Assembly (NCBI GenBank): GCA_026120185.1
Contig: JANUWF010000008.1
Location: forward strand, 5,208,001 to 5,272,000
From: Voacanga thouarsii
Taxonomy: Eukaryota > Streptophyta > Magnoliopsida > Gentianales > Apocynaceae
DNA: 64,000 nucleotides
Reading direction: 5' to 3'
Of this stretch, positions 24,107 through 36,140 are shown in pieces. Both the position numbers and the translations under genes were made by a program. Below the pieces are notes generated by a model, which worked only from the letters and a program-made list of their open reading frames with translations, was not told the DNA's origin and did no database searches. Numbering within the stretch: position 1 is the stretch's first letter; each line of letters opens with the position of its first letter.

Positions 24107-24510
24107 CCTTCAATACCCCAAATGATTAAAAAAAAGAGATTGGAGTGTTTCCTTATCTTGCTACTTAAGTTGTGCAAATTTGTGTTCATGATACTTAAAT
24201 TAGTTAATTAACTTGACCTGTATGATTTGTGTTGTCTATGTTTTTGCTTACAGGGTGGAATAATTTTCTTGTACTGAATATGAGCTTGTTTAACTTAACA
24301 TTGATGGCCTTGGAATTATTTAGTTTAATACATGAGTTTGCAATGTTTTTGAAAGGGTTAAATGAATGGCAAGTTTATATTTAAGGTTGGAAGAATATTA
24401 TAGCTTTGTTGTGGATGAATTGATGTTGAGAATTTGAGCTTGTTAAGTTATTTTTGCCTTGTCTTAAGTGTTTGCTTGGGGACAAGCAAAGGCTTAAGTG
24501 TGGGGGAATG
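24107..24510 (+). mobile_element. Truncated 3' internal end of a second Athila-type element
   Basis: It is closely similar to 4040-4428 (for example ttggagtgtttccttat, gagcttgtttaacttaac and tttaatacatgag in the same order) and ends in the polypurine-like taagtgtgggggaa before the LTR. Everything upstream of about 24107 is missing from this copy. Confidence 0.75.
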
Positions 24511-25940
24511 TGATAGGGTTAACATGTGTTGATGTTTTCTTAGCTATTTAAGGTGATTGGGTGATGTTTTTAGTGTAATAGCTAGCAATTCCCTTACAAT
24601 TTGATATTTTGCATGTAGAAGAGTTTTTCTGTGTTTTTGTACAAAAATTGGAGATTTTAGTGTGAAAAAGCAACTTCCAGAGTTGGCTCGGCATTGGCTC
24701 AGAATAGGTGAACCGGCCCTGGCTCAGATCTGGAAGAACAAAACGACACAGGGGAGAAAAATGGAGAACCGAGAAAATCCATAGTGGAACCAGCATTAAT
24801 CTAATCGAAGTAACCTGGCACCGGCTTTGATTAGGTTGAGGTGGTTTCTAGGTCTGATTTAGCACAGAATTGGAATATCTCAAGAATCCTTTGTGGTATT
24901 TACCTTATACTTGGACCAAAAGTCTTGAGGAATATTTTGGCATCTTAACAAGCTATAAATATAAATAAATTTTAAGAATTGGATATATAAAAAGAAAGGT
25001 GGATACAAAAATCAAAAGGAAGAATCAATCACTAAGAGTTGAATCCACCAAGAATAGGAGCATTATTCGAGAAAGGTTGCAATTGAAGAGGAAGAAGGGT
25101 TGTCTATGAGTTTTTTCTTTTTTCTTTGTTTTCTTTTTCTTGAATCATGATGAGATTATTGTTTTAATTGTATTTAGATGTTGTTCTTGAATTCATGAGG
25201 TTGTATTAACTTTAGTTTTTAAATCAATTTATTATTATTTATGGTATTTATTACTTGATAAAATTAATGAATTGATTGAATGTTCTTCATTTCTAATGGA
25301 CTTGAAAAATGAAGCTAAGGGTGAGTTCAATTTAATTGATTTCATATATGTAATGTCTTATCTGGATTGCGAAATATGGTTAAGAACAAGAACTCAAGTA
25401 ATTCAAAGATTGGTTGATTTCATCTAGAATATAGGATTATTGGCTAATTTCATATTTATATCACCCAGAATATAGGGGTATTTGTGAAGACTAAGTTTAA
25501 TGCATCTTTTAAGTAAGACTGGTAAGATAGAATATATCCATTAAGTTACTTATAAGATAGGAAATCATGGATTGGAAAAGAAGTTATTCTAAGTTGTTCT
25601 TTCATGATGCCAGAATAATGATTAATTGAGGTATTTGTTAATCAATCAATGTTATGTCTTTAAGAATTTCTATCTATCTGCATGACTTATCTCCTATATC
25701 TTGCAATGACTTAGTTCATGTTCTTTTTAATCAATTTTGTTGTTAGGGTAGACAATGTATGGAGAATGACTAGTGTGTAGTTGTTCTTTAAGAATCGATA
25801 CTCGTTAATTCCCTATACTATGCTTAATGATGGGTATACATGCTCATATGTGTGATTTGTGAATTAATGTTTAAATTAAAACTTGATTGGGAATGGACTT
25901 TAAATTGTATGATTTTTATAACCCAAATCTATGCACATCA
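24511..25940 (+). repeat. 3' LTR of the second Athila-type element
   Basis: It runs TGATAGGGTT to gcacatca (1430 bp). It follows a polypurine tract, so it is a 3' LTR. It carries ggcaccggctttg-type motifs (24810), a TATA-like region near 24955-24990 and the pyrimidine tract ttttttcttttttctttg (25113). The right flank atttg is the complement of caaat, the duplication seen around the related solo LTR at 36826-38647. It lies at the same codon of a gypsy RT. Confidence 0.8.
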
Positions 25941-26240
25941 ATTTGACAACCTCAATTGCATCACAAGCCACTCATACAAACCTTATTTTGTCTTAAATGT
26001 AATCTTCCATTCGTCACTTTCCCCAATCCTAATCTAATGATATCTAGATTTCAAGTAAATTTTTGAAAATATACATAATCCATGAACTCATCTAGCAAAA
26101 TCATCAAGTCTAGGAATGGAATAACGATATTTTACCGATACATTGTTAATGGCCCTACAACTAACACATAGTCTCCATGACCCATTTGAAGGACCGTGGG
26201 AAAAATTAAATACACAGCAGAAGGCAACAAATTAAAATTT
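25941..26240 (-). pseudogene. Ty3/gypsy reverse transcriptase fragment (CRM-like)
   Basis: Read on the minus strand from about 26230 it gives the fingers and palm of a gypsy RT: SWRLCVSCRAINN, then VKYRYSIPRLDD, FSKIYLKSRYH, EWKITFKTK and YEWLVMQLRLSN. The last motif ends exactly at the Athila LTR (25940). The continuation (NAP...FMRL) is absent on this side because the region left of the LTR was lost. It resembles the pol on the plus strand at 36755-39484 and is probably of the same family. Stops and small frameshifts show decay. Confidence 0.75.
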
Positions 26241-27156
26241 TTTCTGAGCCAAGGTCTAGAAATACTTACTTCTGGGGCGTTTTACTTGAATAGCTAGAGT
26301 TGAATTCGAGTTTAACGGCGCTTTTTCAACTGAAACGTTTACTTTTTTCACAGTATACCAGCTAACTGTCGGCTCCTTTGCATCAAACACTCATGTTTGC
26401 TAACTCTTAACCTTTCAAGTATTCTTGAATCTATATGGACCTCTATCAGTGAAAGTAGAACTAGGGCAAAAAAGATTGGAAGAAAAACGGAAGAGCTAAA
26501 ATGGTAAAGGAAAAACGAAGGAAAATCAACAACCAAAAAAAGGGTGGCCGTTTGCTGAAGAAAACCGAAAGCAACTTTTTCCTCTGTAAAGTTTCGGTCA
26601 ACCCAACCCTTGGCACATGCAATGCCTTTTTAAACAAAATAGCTTCCTTTTTCTTTTTAGTTTCCTTTTTCCTTTCTTTTTTCCCTTATACAGTGGCGGC
26701 TATCCTAGATTTCCAAAACCTATTAGCCGCTACACACGAACCCTGGTGGGCCAGGGTTTTTCTTAATTAGCCTAAGACTAATTAATTAACTCTCTTATTA
26801 ATTAATTAATCTACTTAGACCCAATATAAAATTACCCAAGATAATTAATAAATAAATAAATTAAATTAGTTATTTTATTCATTATTTAATCAACTTAGGC
26901 CCAATATAAAATTAGCCAAGATAATTAATTAATAAACTAATTAATTAAAATAACCCAATTAATTATTCTAACCCAAATAAATAATTAATTAGACTATTGG
27001 AATAATTTTTCTAATAATAAATTCATCCAATAAACCCATATAGTAAAATAAATTTACTAAGCCTATTTGAGCAACTCTGGAAACCAAGAGACATATTATT
27101 CTTGGCTACTGAAATGACCAAAATACCCCTACTAAAAATAACTATATTTTATCATT
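26241..27156 (-). repeat. Probable copia LTR fragment
   Basis: The block at 27060-27130 (gcaactctggaaaccaagagacatatta, ggctactgaaatgaccaaaatacccc) is the reverse complement of part of the copia LTR at 61163-62919 (near 62090-62165). The aattaattaa tracts before it are typical of the same LTRs. The first 500 bases have no clear match in the window. The fragment ends where the tandem repeat begins. Confidence 0.5.
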
Positions 27157-27655
27157 TAAATTTGGTGATAATACTTTTTGTAATCATTTTATCAAGTCTA
27201 ACAATTGGATTGTTAATTTGATATGCCTATCTTTCTATTTTATAGAGATTATGTTAGATTCTCTTGCAAAACATATCCGATTACGTTTAAATTTGGTCAT
27301 AATAATTTTTGTAGTAATTTTTTCAAATTTAATGGTTGGATTGTTAATTTGATATGCCTATCTTTGTAAATGTATTAGGTTTTGGGCATTTTGATAGAGA
27401 TTGCGCTATATTATGGGACAAAACATATCCGATTACTTTTAAATTTGGTCATAATATTTTTTTAATAATTTTATCAAATTTAACGGTTGGATCACTAATT
27501 TGATGTCTATCTTCAGAAATACTTTAGAGTTTGAGTATTTTTACAGATATTATATTAGATTATATGGCAAAACATATCCGATTACTTTTAAATTAGGTCA
27601 AATTACTTTTTAAATAATTTTACTATATTTAATGATTAGATCGTTAATTTGATAT
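27157..27655. repeat. Tandem repeat, ~130-152-bp unit, about four copies
   Basis: The block tttaaatttggtcataat... ggttggat... ttaatttgatatgcctatctt recurs. The marker ccgattac occurs at 27277, 27429 and 27578, giving spacings of 152 and 149. The first copy starts near 27157. The units are diverged. Confidence 0.85.
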
Positions 27656-27833
27656 ACATATATTGGCGTGCATGTGTGTATATATATGAATATATATCTA
27701 TATATAAATATTTGAATATGTATATATGAATTATATATATATATATATTAATATATATTAATATATATTCACATAGATTAATATATTAATATTCATATGT
27801 ATAAATACATTAATAGATATGTATATGTGTGTA

Positions 27834-27870
<37 letters not shown>

Positions 27871-27960
27871 TAATATATATAGACTCACACACAAACTTAA
27901 ATATGTTCATTTGTATGTATATATATTTGTATGAATATGTATATATATGTATATATGAAT
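27656..27960. repeat. TA/TATG/TG microsatellite tract
   Basis: It is low-complexity alternating purine-pyrimidine DNA with runs of ta, tatatg and tg (for example the tg run at 27826-27848). The apparent ORFs in it are translations of the repeat. Confidence 0.9.
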
Positions 27961-28340
27961 GCCCAAAATTGTCGGTTCAAAAGCAAAATATTTCTAGGGG
28001 CACTATCTTGCAGAATTACTATAATATCAAAGTGTAAATAGGGAATCACAGAGATAGTGATCACAGAACTTAAAGACATGTATTACATATATGAGTTTCA
28101 CCATTTATCATCAAAACAAAATGAAAGTGTCCACTGCACTTCCATACCTGAATTTTGCTTTAATCTTAGCAGTACTGAGTTACACTTTGAGACTTTTACC
28201 GGGCATTTCAGCCCCAACTTGCAAGCAGTTGACTTCCCTAACCTCCTTTAATATTGTAAAGCACAACTTGGGATTGTTTCCTACCTCCGGTGTCTAAAAT
28301 TCTATATGAAAGGACAATAGTCTTTCTTTTCTGTTTTGAG
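27961..28340 (+). other. Unassigned stretch with a short secretory-looking ORF
   Basis: This stretch is not recognisably part of a retroelement. On the plus strand an ORF (ATG at 28091, inner ATG at 28121, stop at 28297) encodes a short chain. From the inner Met it has a basic/polar start, a hydrophobic run (about residues 10-26) and an Ala-Pro-Thr-Cys after it, resembling a signal peptide. No domain follows. It could be a remnant of a host exon or chance. Confidence 0.2.
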
Positions 28341-28524
28341 ATAAATAAGGTTAGGGTTAATATGTAATACACATAAAAGATATTTTTATTTCATAAAGAT
28401 AATTATGTACATTGAGAAGAGAAGAGAGGGGCTATTCTAGAATTTTTACAAGGCTACGAGCTTATTCTATGCTCTCTAAAGATATTCTAATGCCCCCCCC
28501 CCCCTTCTTCAAAGAAATGATTAC

Positions 28525-28715
28525 ATATTTATAGGGAGATTTCCTAGACTTGAAATTTTATCTAATTTATTTAAGAGATATATTGCTTTTGAGGTGTCTG
28601 TCTTTTTGTATAAGTCATTTTTTATTTCTTTTTATGTGTCTGTCTTTTTGCATGAGTCATCTTTTCCTTCTTTTGAGTTGTTTGTCATTTTGTATATCAT
28701 GAATCTGGGTGTTTA
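28525..28715 (-). promoter_or_regulatory. EPRV-A promoter-like module: TATA box and ~42-bp tandem repeats
   Basis: On the minus strand a TATA box ctataaatat (28534-28525) is preceded upstream by three tandem units starting at plus-strand 28587, 28630 and 28671 (spacings 43 and 41). Two units carry tgactcat or tgacttat, resembling bZIP factor sites, within an aaaaagacagacac core. It lies downstream of the pol of EPRV-A, where caulimovirids place the promoter of their genomic RNA. Function is inferred. Confidence 0.55.
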
Positions 28716-28758
28716 GGAATCTTCAGTTAACCTATGTTGTTATTTATCCTGCTATCCA

Positions 28759-29210
28759 TCAGTCTTTATTAGAAGGACCTAGAAATTGTACACTTGACCG
28801 ACTTGAATCTGAGTGCGTAGCATTATCAGTTTTGGTCTTGAGTGGAGAACACACTGGACAGGTGCCCTTCTCGTGCTTTCTGAATTGACATATTCTTACA
28901 TGTGCCTGAGGGCTTGATTGGATAATTCCTTTATCAAGAAATTTTATCTTCATATGTAAGTATCTTTCTACACTTGGTGGGATCGTTTTAGCTGGACTTA
29001 TCATAACAGAAGAATGAATTTTTTTTTCCTCCATATGTCCGAAATCCTTTCTTAAATGCGCATTCCATATTTTGTAACACAACTCTTATTCTAATTGCTC
29101 TTCTATAATTAATATCTGATTCTTCAAATCTTCTGTATTCTTTTACATTATTTGTCTGAATCGAATAAGGGTTGGCTTTTCCCACTTAAATAAAGTGAAA
29201 AGTACGATAT
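28759..29210 (-). pseudogene. EPRV-A 3' coding region of unknown function
   Basis: Two overlapping minus-strand frames (29185-28988 and 29082-28759) read together as one decayed coding stretch. It includes the run EEKKIHSSVMISPAKTIPPS and a Cys-containing CPVCSPLKTK. It lies between RNase H of EPRV-A and its promoter. I recognise no domain. It may be the C-terminal tail of the polyprotein or a separate last ORF. Confidence 0.45.
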
Positions 29211-30965
29211 CTTTCTTCTTCATAAAAATCAGGGCCAGTAGAGATAAATTTTAAATATAAAATATATTTAGGTGAGATTCTAGGATTATTAAGATAAAAA
29301 TATTTTATGCCTTCCTGCACCTATAAGGGTAATTATGATATTTCTTCAAAATTTGGAGGATATCATGTTTATGGCACCAAAATCATACCAATATCTAAAT
29401 TTTCTAGGAAAAGAATTTTGAAGATAATTTATTCTGGGACACACTCCAATGTAATCCAGATATCTAGTATCAGTATTTGAGAAATCTTTGAGGAAAATAA
29501 TGTTGTTTTTTCTTTTTGAGGTCTGAGAGATATTTCTTTGACAGTTTGTCTCCTTTAGGGGCTATAGAACAAGATTCTGTTGTATCTAGATTAACAAATT
29601 TTGTTTTATCTAGAACATTTTTTTTAATGATTTTACTTGTCATTTCAAAATTATTTAATCATGTTTTTATCATACGCCTTTCAGATAATAATAGGTATGT
29701 TGTTTTCTCCATCATACCTTGTAATTGGGCTAAATCGATTATATCAGATACATTATCTTGATGCACATGACTTGCTTTTCCATATATTCTAAGAGCTTAT
29801 AAATCTTGGCTTTTTATATTGCCCATCTCTAGTCAAGAAATCTGCTAAAACATTTTTGTTAGTTTTAATCAATTCAATATTAAATTGATATTCTGCTAGT
29901 AATGTTTGCTATCTAATCAATCGTTTATACTCAGGTTTAGAAGGTAAATTATTTTTAATGAATACTTTTACTTGAGTATTATCTATTCTTAATAAGAAAT
30001 AATAAATTTTCTAACAACTCTTAACTACGACTAATGATTCTTTTTCATTAATATGTTATCTTTGTTGTGTTTCATTAACCGTTCCAGAGCAATAGCTACA
30101 AATAAGTTCTTTTTCTTCACTTTTCTTCTTTAAAATTCCATTCCAATCATTCTCAGAAGCATCAGTTTCTAATATTAAATCATCTGTATCATAGGTTAAT
30201 TGTAATTTTGGTAATGTAGAACAAATTTGTTTTATCTTTTTCACATGTTGTTCCGTTATAGGGTCAAAACTAAATATTTTATTTTGCTTTAGTAAATTTT
30301 GTAAATGTTGTTTTAAACTAGCAAGGTTTTCTATAAAATTTGAAACATAATTTAATAATCCTAAGAAGCTTTGAACTTGCTTTTTATCTATTAGTTTATT
30401 CAAAAAATTATTTAATTTTTTTAAAATATGAGGTTGTAATTCTATTCCTTTACTATCTATCATCGTTCTTAAGAATTTTATTATTTTTGCTAATAAGGCT
30501 TATCCATGTTTTATGCATAAATCACTAGATAGATTTAAATATTTAATATGAGATTCTACTGTATTAGAAACAATTAAGATATTGTCAACATAAACAAATA
30601 TAAACTCATAGTTTTTAAATATATTATCCATTTTCATTTGAAATATCTGAGGAGTATTTCTTAATTCAAAAGGCATTACTAACCATTTATATTGGCCTTG
30701 AGGTGTAGAAATGATGTGTATTTAATACTATCAGGGTCCATTTTTATTTGCCAAAATCCACTTTTACAATCAAATTAAAAAAATATTTTTTATTTCTTAT
30801 CCAATTTATTAGACTTTCTTTGTGAGGTTAAAAATAACGATTAAATATAGTATTATCATTTAATTTTTTATAATTAATAACCATTCTAGCTTTTCCTCTT
30901 ACTATCTCTGCATGTGTTTTCTAATAATAAAGCCTTGAGAACTTATCTAATATTATTATCCCTGT
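29211..30965 (-). pseudogene. EPRV-A polyprotein: reverse transcriptase, RNase H and tail
   Basis: This is a Caulimoviridae-like replicase on the minus strand, broken by stops. From about 30910 downward it reads ARMVINYKKLNDNT-like residues, FDCKSGFWQIKMDPDS, WLVMPFELRNTPQIF, and FVYVDNILIVS in place of the YxDD box, so the second catalytic Asp is Asn. An open 135-codon stretch (30463-30056) carries VQSFLGLLNYVSNFI and the first RNase H Asp in LILETDASENDWNGIL. Further on, VLADFLTRDG marks the RNase H end (about 29850). The region 29799-29211 is decayed coding with no recognised domain. MP, CP and protease are absent: the frame is cut at 30965 by a copia LTR. It is different in sequence from EPRV-B and EPRV-C. 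Confidence 0.8.
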
Positions 30966-30979
30966 CTGGTTCTGATACC
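30966..30979 (-). promoter_or_regulatory. tRNA-Met-type primer site next to the copia LTR
   Basis: On the minus strand it reads ggtatcagaacc directly after the LTR end (aaca), the layout of a copia primer site after its 5' LTR. Only this stub of internal sequence remains before EPRV-A begins. A caulimovirid primer site would look similar, so its owner is not certain. Confidence 0.55.
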
Positions 30980-32719
30980 TGTTGGGTATCTCACGCATAT
31001 CATATATGGCGCAGTGAAAAAATAAGAACGAGATACCAACCCAGGATCCGCATATGTGTGGAAAACAAGACATAAAGAGATTAAACGTAACAGTTCTTTA
31101 CCTTTCTTTGATCGTCTGAAGAACAAAAATTTTCTTCTTCAAGTCGAGGCGCGATCCAGCAATTCTCTTGATCAAACACCACAAGAGTTGAACGTCCAAC
31201 CACTATAATTATAGAGTGTGATTATCTCTAATAGAAATCCACACGGAAGAACACTCAAGCACCAAGATTTTTATGCTAGCAGAAACAACAATGGTGGCTA
31301 GGGTTATGATCAATATCAACGAGAGAGAGAGAAGAAAGAATGTCGTGAGTTGCCCTAGGGTTTGGAGTTGTTTTTCGTGTCTTACACTACTCAGAAACTT
31401 TGTGCATATATCCTTTATATTACACAAAATTTGCTAAAAAAAAATACTCCAACTGAGAATTCTAAAACAGTTAGAATTCCCTAATTGTAATTGGAAGCAT
31501 CAAGTTCTCATAATTACAATTTAGCCCATAAATTTTAACTACTTATAATTTGGCCACAACAACTTCCCTTTCTCGCAACTAATTCCACTATGTTATCAAA
31601 TAACATATTGAGTATATAATCCTCTATTGTGTGTGATCTATTAGGTTTCCCAATCAATCGGTAGCAAACATGAATTAATCCTAACGTCTTTGGGATTAAT
31701 AATCTATAATTAATTAGAATTAATCATATTAATTCTAATTAGGATTGATTTATTAATTCATCAATTAATAAACCCATATTCCCAGATCATGAGCGGTATC
31801 TAGCAACATATCATAACCATCCAAGAGTCCAGGAAGTCAAGTGACTTGACATGAACCCTTCAATAACAAATTATAGTGCAATTAACTCCTTTCACCATGC
31901 AATATCTCATTCAATTTGGAGTACAGAATTAGTGCCAACTCCCTCCAGAATATATATTAATTCTGGCCCGAATATAATAGTACTTGTACCAAGAACCCAC
32001 AACTTTAGATGTGTATCAATTGGAACTGCTTCCAATACACAGTCGCCTTGGCCAAGGATTTCTCGAGTAGTAATTCCTTCAAGTGGTCGTGAGATATTCG
32101 CCCATATTATTAGGAGTGGTGAATCCTTTATTGATCATTTCAACTACTTTCGTTTACCTCATAATGTGCCCAATATCTATCCCATAGGAGGCCCTTGATC
32201 TGGCTCCAGAGATTGGAATCAAAGCACAAAGCTTAGCAAACAAAGTACCTTGGAGATCTCAAGTCTAAGGATACTTGCACATTTGCTATATTAAGATTAT
32301 ATCACTGGCACTAAATAGTTATCCATGTGATTCTCTCATAACTAGGTCATTCAATGAACTTATTCCATTAACAAGCATCCATGTGTTAACCTTGAGTATC
32401 TCAATATTCACGGCTATGAGAACCACCGCCTAATCAAATCAGGAAGTCTAACACATGCTAGTCTTAACGCATTAATGATGTCCTATCTCATTAATACTAC
32501 GACTAGGGACTATTTAAGTACTAACACTATATAGTGTAGTTGCAATCTCATATCATGATCTCTATCATGATTTCCTTAACACAGTGTTGTACTAGGGACT
32601 TTATCTAATAGTTATTTTACACAAAAGTAAATAAAAGAAACTGTGAGATAAATAATGTCTTTTATTAAAATAAAATGTGTCATATGCAATGTACAAGTGA
32701 TTGCCTCTAGGGCATAACA
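30980..32719 (-). repeat. Copia LTR (1.74 kb) between EPRV-A and EPRV-B
   Basis: On the plus strand it runs tgttgggtatctcac to ctagggcataaca; read on its own strand it begins TGTTATGCCCTAGAGGC, a common plant copia LTR start. It belongs to a different copia family from the LTRs at 13.6, 17.7, 50.3 and 61.2 kb. No TSD is seen (atacc left, caaac right). A 115-codon frame inside it (31851-32198) has no recognised domain. Confidence 0.8.
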
Positions 32720-33051
32720 CAAACAATACCAAGGGGAGGGAAGCTAATCCCAAAAAAGGAAAGAAGATACGAGAAATTAATAGAGGGAGTAAGGTCGCAT
32801 AGGGAATGCACATAAAGTATAAAGCAGTAAACAAATAATTAAGTAAAGAGGCAGCTTAGCCGACCATATACAGAAGTAAAACAGAGAAACAAAAAGGATA
32901 CAATATTTGTATTACATTAAAGTAATATTACAAACTGAAGCTGAAATACATATAAATTGAAAGTTAGAAGGGAATTCTAACCGGAGGAGACTTGGGGATT
33001 CAACCATAGAACTTGCGTAACTAAGCTTATTGTTGAATAGGAATGGGATGG
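32720..33051 (-). other. EPRV-B transcript leader or 3' non-coding stretch
   Basis: It lies immediately downstream (minus strand) of the EPRV-B TATA box and is cut by the copia LTR at 32719. No long frame is seen. By position it would be the leader or terminal-repeat part of the viral RNA. Confidence 0.4.
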
Positions 33052-33260
33052 CTATTTATAGACAAAATAACCATGTTGCTACAGTAGCCCGCTACAGTGT
33101 ACAGTACAAAACAGTAACACGTGAAAAGCCACTACAGTGTACAGTTGAAAATAGTAACACATGAAAAGTGCTACAGTACTACTACAATGACCTGTGTATA
33201 GTAATCTTGTCGATGTTATGGGTGATGTCAGATTTTTGTTGTTGTCATCCATGATGTCAT
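33052..33260 (-). promoter_or_regulatory. EPRV-B promoter-like module: TATA box, 40-bp repeats, TGACATCA pairs
   Basis: On the minus strand TATA box tataaatag (33061-33052) is preceded upstream by tandem units starting at plus-strand 33092, 33132 and 33171 (spacing 40 and 39; each begins ctacagt). Farther upstream TGACATCA occurs twice (33223-33230 and 33252-33259), close to the TGACG-type sites of pararetroviral promoters. It follows the last ORF of EPRV-B, the usual promoter location in caulimovirids. Confidence 0.6.
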
Positions 33261-33270
33261 GGCCTAGTTA

Positions 33271-34762
33271 CTATTCAAAATAGTAATCTTCGATTTCATC
33301 ATCATTACCGGATTCTCCTGGGGATGTTTCAGAGGACTTGTTTGCAGATGGTTCTACTTTGATTTGTTGTAGTAATTTTTCCATTGCTGCAAGAAAATTT
33401 TCTTTGGAGACAGATGCTGTGAGAGTTGCAGCTATTGAATTCTGCTGTAAGAAATCTGTTTGTTAACTATCGGATGGGGACAAGTATTTGGGGTTGATTT
33501 TAAACAATTTTTCAATTGCTGGAATGTACGTATTCTGTGCATTCCAATCTTTCCACCATTTGCAATGGCCTTGGAGGCAAGGTGTGTAAGACCTTGCTAA
33601 TCTGGATCCTTTACATATGAAAACTTTTGGGAATATATCGAAGTAAGCTTGAATATGCTGAAAAATTAAAGTAGTAAAGGAACTGCTAGCCGCTAGTTGT
33701 CATACCTGCTTTTGAAATAGTCAAATCCTTCATTGATAAGGTCAGGAAGAATTTCTTCCGTCGGGCCGTAATAAGGCCACCATTGATTAATGAACCAATT
33801 AGGAAATACTAATTGGGCGGGTTTCTTTTTGTTGAAATAAAGAAACCAAGAATGATTTTAAAAATAGTTTTGAAAAATGAAGGCGTTTAGCTAAGAATGT
33901 TGATAATTCTAATAATTATAAACCATAGGATCAAATGGTTGAGAAAACCTGTTGAAGGTATTTGGAGAAGCTTTCCATACAGAAGAAGTATGGATAGAGT
34001 AGATTTGAACTGGGGTATTAGTGATATACGACTTAGTCTTTTTGTCGTTGTGAGGGTGAAAGATGCATTATTTGTCTACAAGGATAAACTCTTAGGTAAA
34101 TTTTGGGAAGTTCTAAAGGAAGTCGACATCCAAACCAAAAAGTTATCTAGCTACCTTTTGTAGGCTTGGATCCCAAAATTCAGGTTCTATTTGGAGTAAT
34201 TTATATACTCCGGGGGTTTTGATGTATGCAAGTTCTTGGGTTGAAGAGAACTGGAAGAAATTGGTTTAGGCTAAGAAGAAAGAGCCTGTTTAGATGCCAA
34301 TTGCATCATACCTGTATTTGTGTTTTTAGAACTCTAGGTTCCAGTAGTTGTAAGGTGATTAACCACCACAAGTTTGGAAGTTGTTGTGGGGTTGTTAGCC
34401 ACCACATTTTGAGTGTCAATAGGAACTACTTGACTAGGGGAGTATCCCAATAGTCTGCACCCATTCTCAAAGCTGAATGGATTAAAGGATTAGGATTAGG
34501 AATATTGTAGATCTTCGGATTCTGCAATGTCGGCCCAATTTGCTTGGGGTAATTTTGTTAAGGAGAGAGACTCCTGTATTATGATATGCTGGGTTATATC
34601 TGGTTGGGATATGCTCATGGCATAATCTTTTGGGGACATAAATTTTTGTTTACTAGAGGAGGATAAGGATTCACTGGAATCCTTTTTTGAGACCTGTGCT
34701 AAAGGGGGTGTTGGAAGGGCTGGAAGCTCATTGAGCTTCGGCTTTGTTTACTTGGGAGGCAT
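33271..34762 (-). pseudogene. EPRV-B downstream ORF of unknown function
   Basis: It starts with an ATG about 28 bases after the RNase H stop and can be followed, through several stops and frameshifts, to a TAG at 33271. Readable stretches include a Ser/Pro-rich N-terminal part (SSESLSSSSKQKF), QANWADIAESED, NQWWPYYGPTEEILPDL near 33750-33800, and an acidic end DDEIEDYYFE. I do not recognise the family. A second ORF after the pol ORF is known in some endogenous caulimovirids (florendovirus-type) and its function is unknown there. That placement is an inference. Confidence 0.55.
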
Positions 34763-34775
34763 GGTTATCTTCCCT

Positions 34776-36140
34776 ACAGAAATTCTCGATTTAAAAATCA
34801 AGAATAGAGTTTGAAGATCCTTTGATATATTTTATATCAAAATCAAAAATAGATAAAATAACTTGCCACTTATCAAATATCTGTTTAGAGGCAAGGTTTT
34901 TGACATATTTTGCAACTTTGTAATCAATGCGAAGTAAAAATTTCTGGTTTAATAAATCAGCTTGAAATTTAGAAATGCATAAAACAATTGCCAATTTTTT
35001 TTTTTTAATAGTAGGATAGTTCTGCTGAGAACTGTTTTAATGTTTTGATGTAAAAATAACAATATGTTCTTTGCCATTTTTAACTTATTTGAGGATGCCA
35101 CCATAACTAATATCAGAGGCATCAGTCTCAACAATTTTTAGCTAGATAGGTTAAGAAGAGATAAACAAGGAAGTTGTTTAACTCTGGATTTGACTTGTTT
35201 GACAATTGAAGTATGGATATCGGTCTATGGAGGAGGAGGCTGTTTGAGTCTGTCATACAGAGGTTTAATGAGATTAATCAATCCTGAAATAAACTCAGAA
35301 ACATAATTTAATTAGCCTAAAAATCTTTGAAGTTGAGTTCGATCAAGAATTTGATATGAAAATTTGTCAGCAAATTGAATAGATCTTTTGATAGTAACTA
35401 TTGTTCCTTGCTGAATGGTATGTCTAAGAAATCGAACATTAGTTTGGAAAAGACTAAATTTTGATTTTGAAAGTACTAAGCCATTATACTTAGCAATAAA
35501 AAAGAAGGTATTTAAATGTTTAAAATGTTGTTCTAAGTTTTGAGAAAAGATTAGAACATCATCAATGTAATTAATAATAAATTGAGAAAAATGATTAAAA
35601 ATCTCATTCATAATTCTGGAATTCTGAATGAGCATTTTCTAATCCAAATGGCATGACATTCCATTCATACTAGCCAAATGGAACTGTAAAAGCCGTTTTG
35701 TATCGATTTTTGGGATCAATTTGAATTTGCCAAAATCCTGATTTCAAATTAAATTTTGAAAATAGTAAAGCAGAATGTAATCTGTTTATCAAATCTTTTT
35801 TTGTTAGGAATAGGATATACCTAATCCATCGAAGGGCTAAACTGAGTGGCTTGTAATTGATTACAAGGCGAGGAACACCACGCTCAATTTCAGCATTTTT
35901 GTTGACATAGAATGCCGCACAACTCTAGGGTGAAGTACTTGGAGAAATGATGTTCTTGTGTAAGAGATCATTAATCTTACTTTGGCAATGGGTTGTAAGC
36001 TCATGATTCATTTGAATAGGATGGGCCTTAGTTGGTATTAATTTTTCATCAAAGTCAGGCTCATAAGGGAGTTGGACAATATCTTGTTTTCTATTCCAGA
36101 ATGCTGTAGGAATATCATAACAGAGTTGGGTCTGGATATG
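34776..36140 (-). pseudogene. EPRV-B reverse transcriptase and RNase H
   Basis: Caulimoviridae-like RT is read on the minus strand in pieces. The catalytic box is intact in INYIDDVLIFSQNLEQHF (about 35580-35525), followed by KFSLFQTNVRFL and TQLQRFLG. RNase H follows with ASDISYGGIL-like residues (about 35130-35090) and, at the end, FDIKYIKGSSNSILDF (34840-34793), which matches the usual DALSR-type end only loosely. Upstream palm motifs near 35640-35950 are degraded. It stands between the protease at 36.2-36.6 kb and the downstream ORF, the usual order. Confidence 0.8.

Noticed and set aside
27819..28079. ORFs of Tyr/Ile/Cys repeats
   Set aside because: They are translations of the TA/TG microsatellite.
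31851..32198. 115-codon plus-strand ORF
   Set aside because: It lies wholly inside a copia LTR on the opposite strand, has no domain and ends within repeat sequence.
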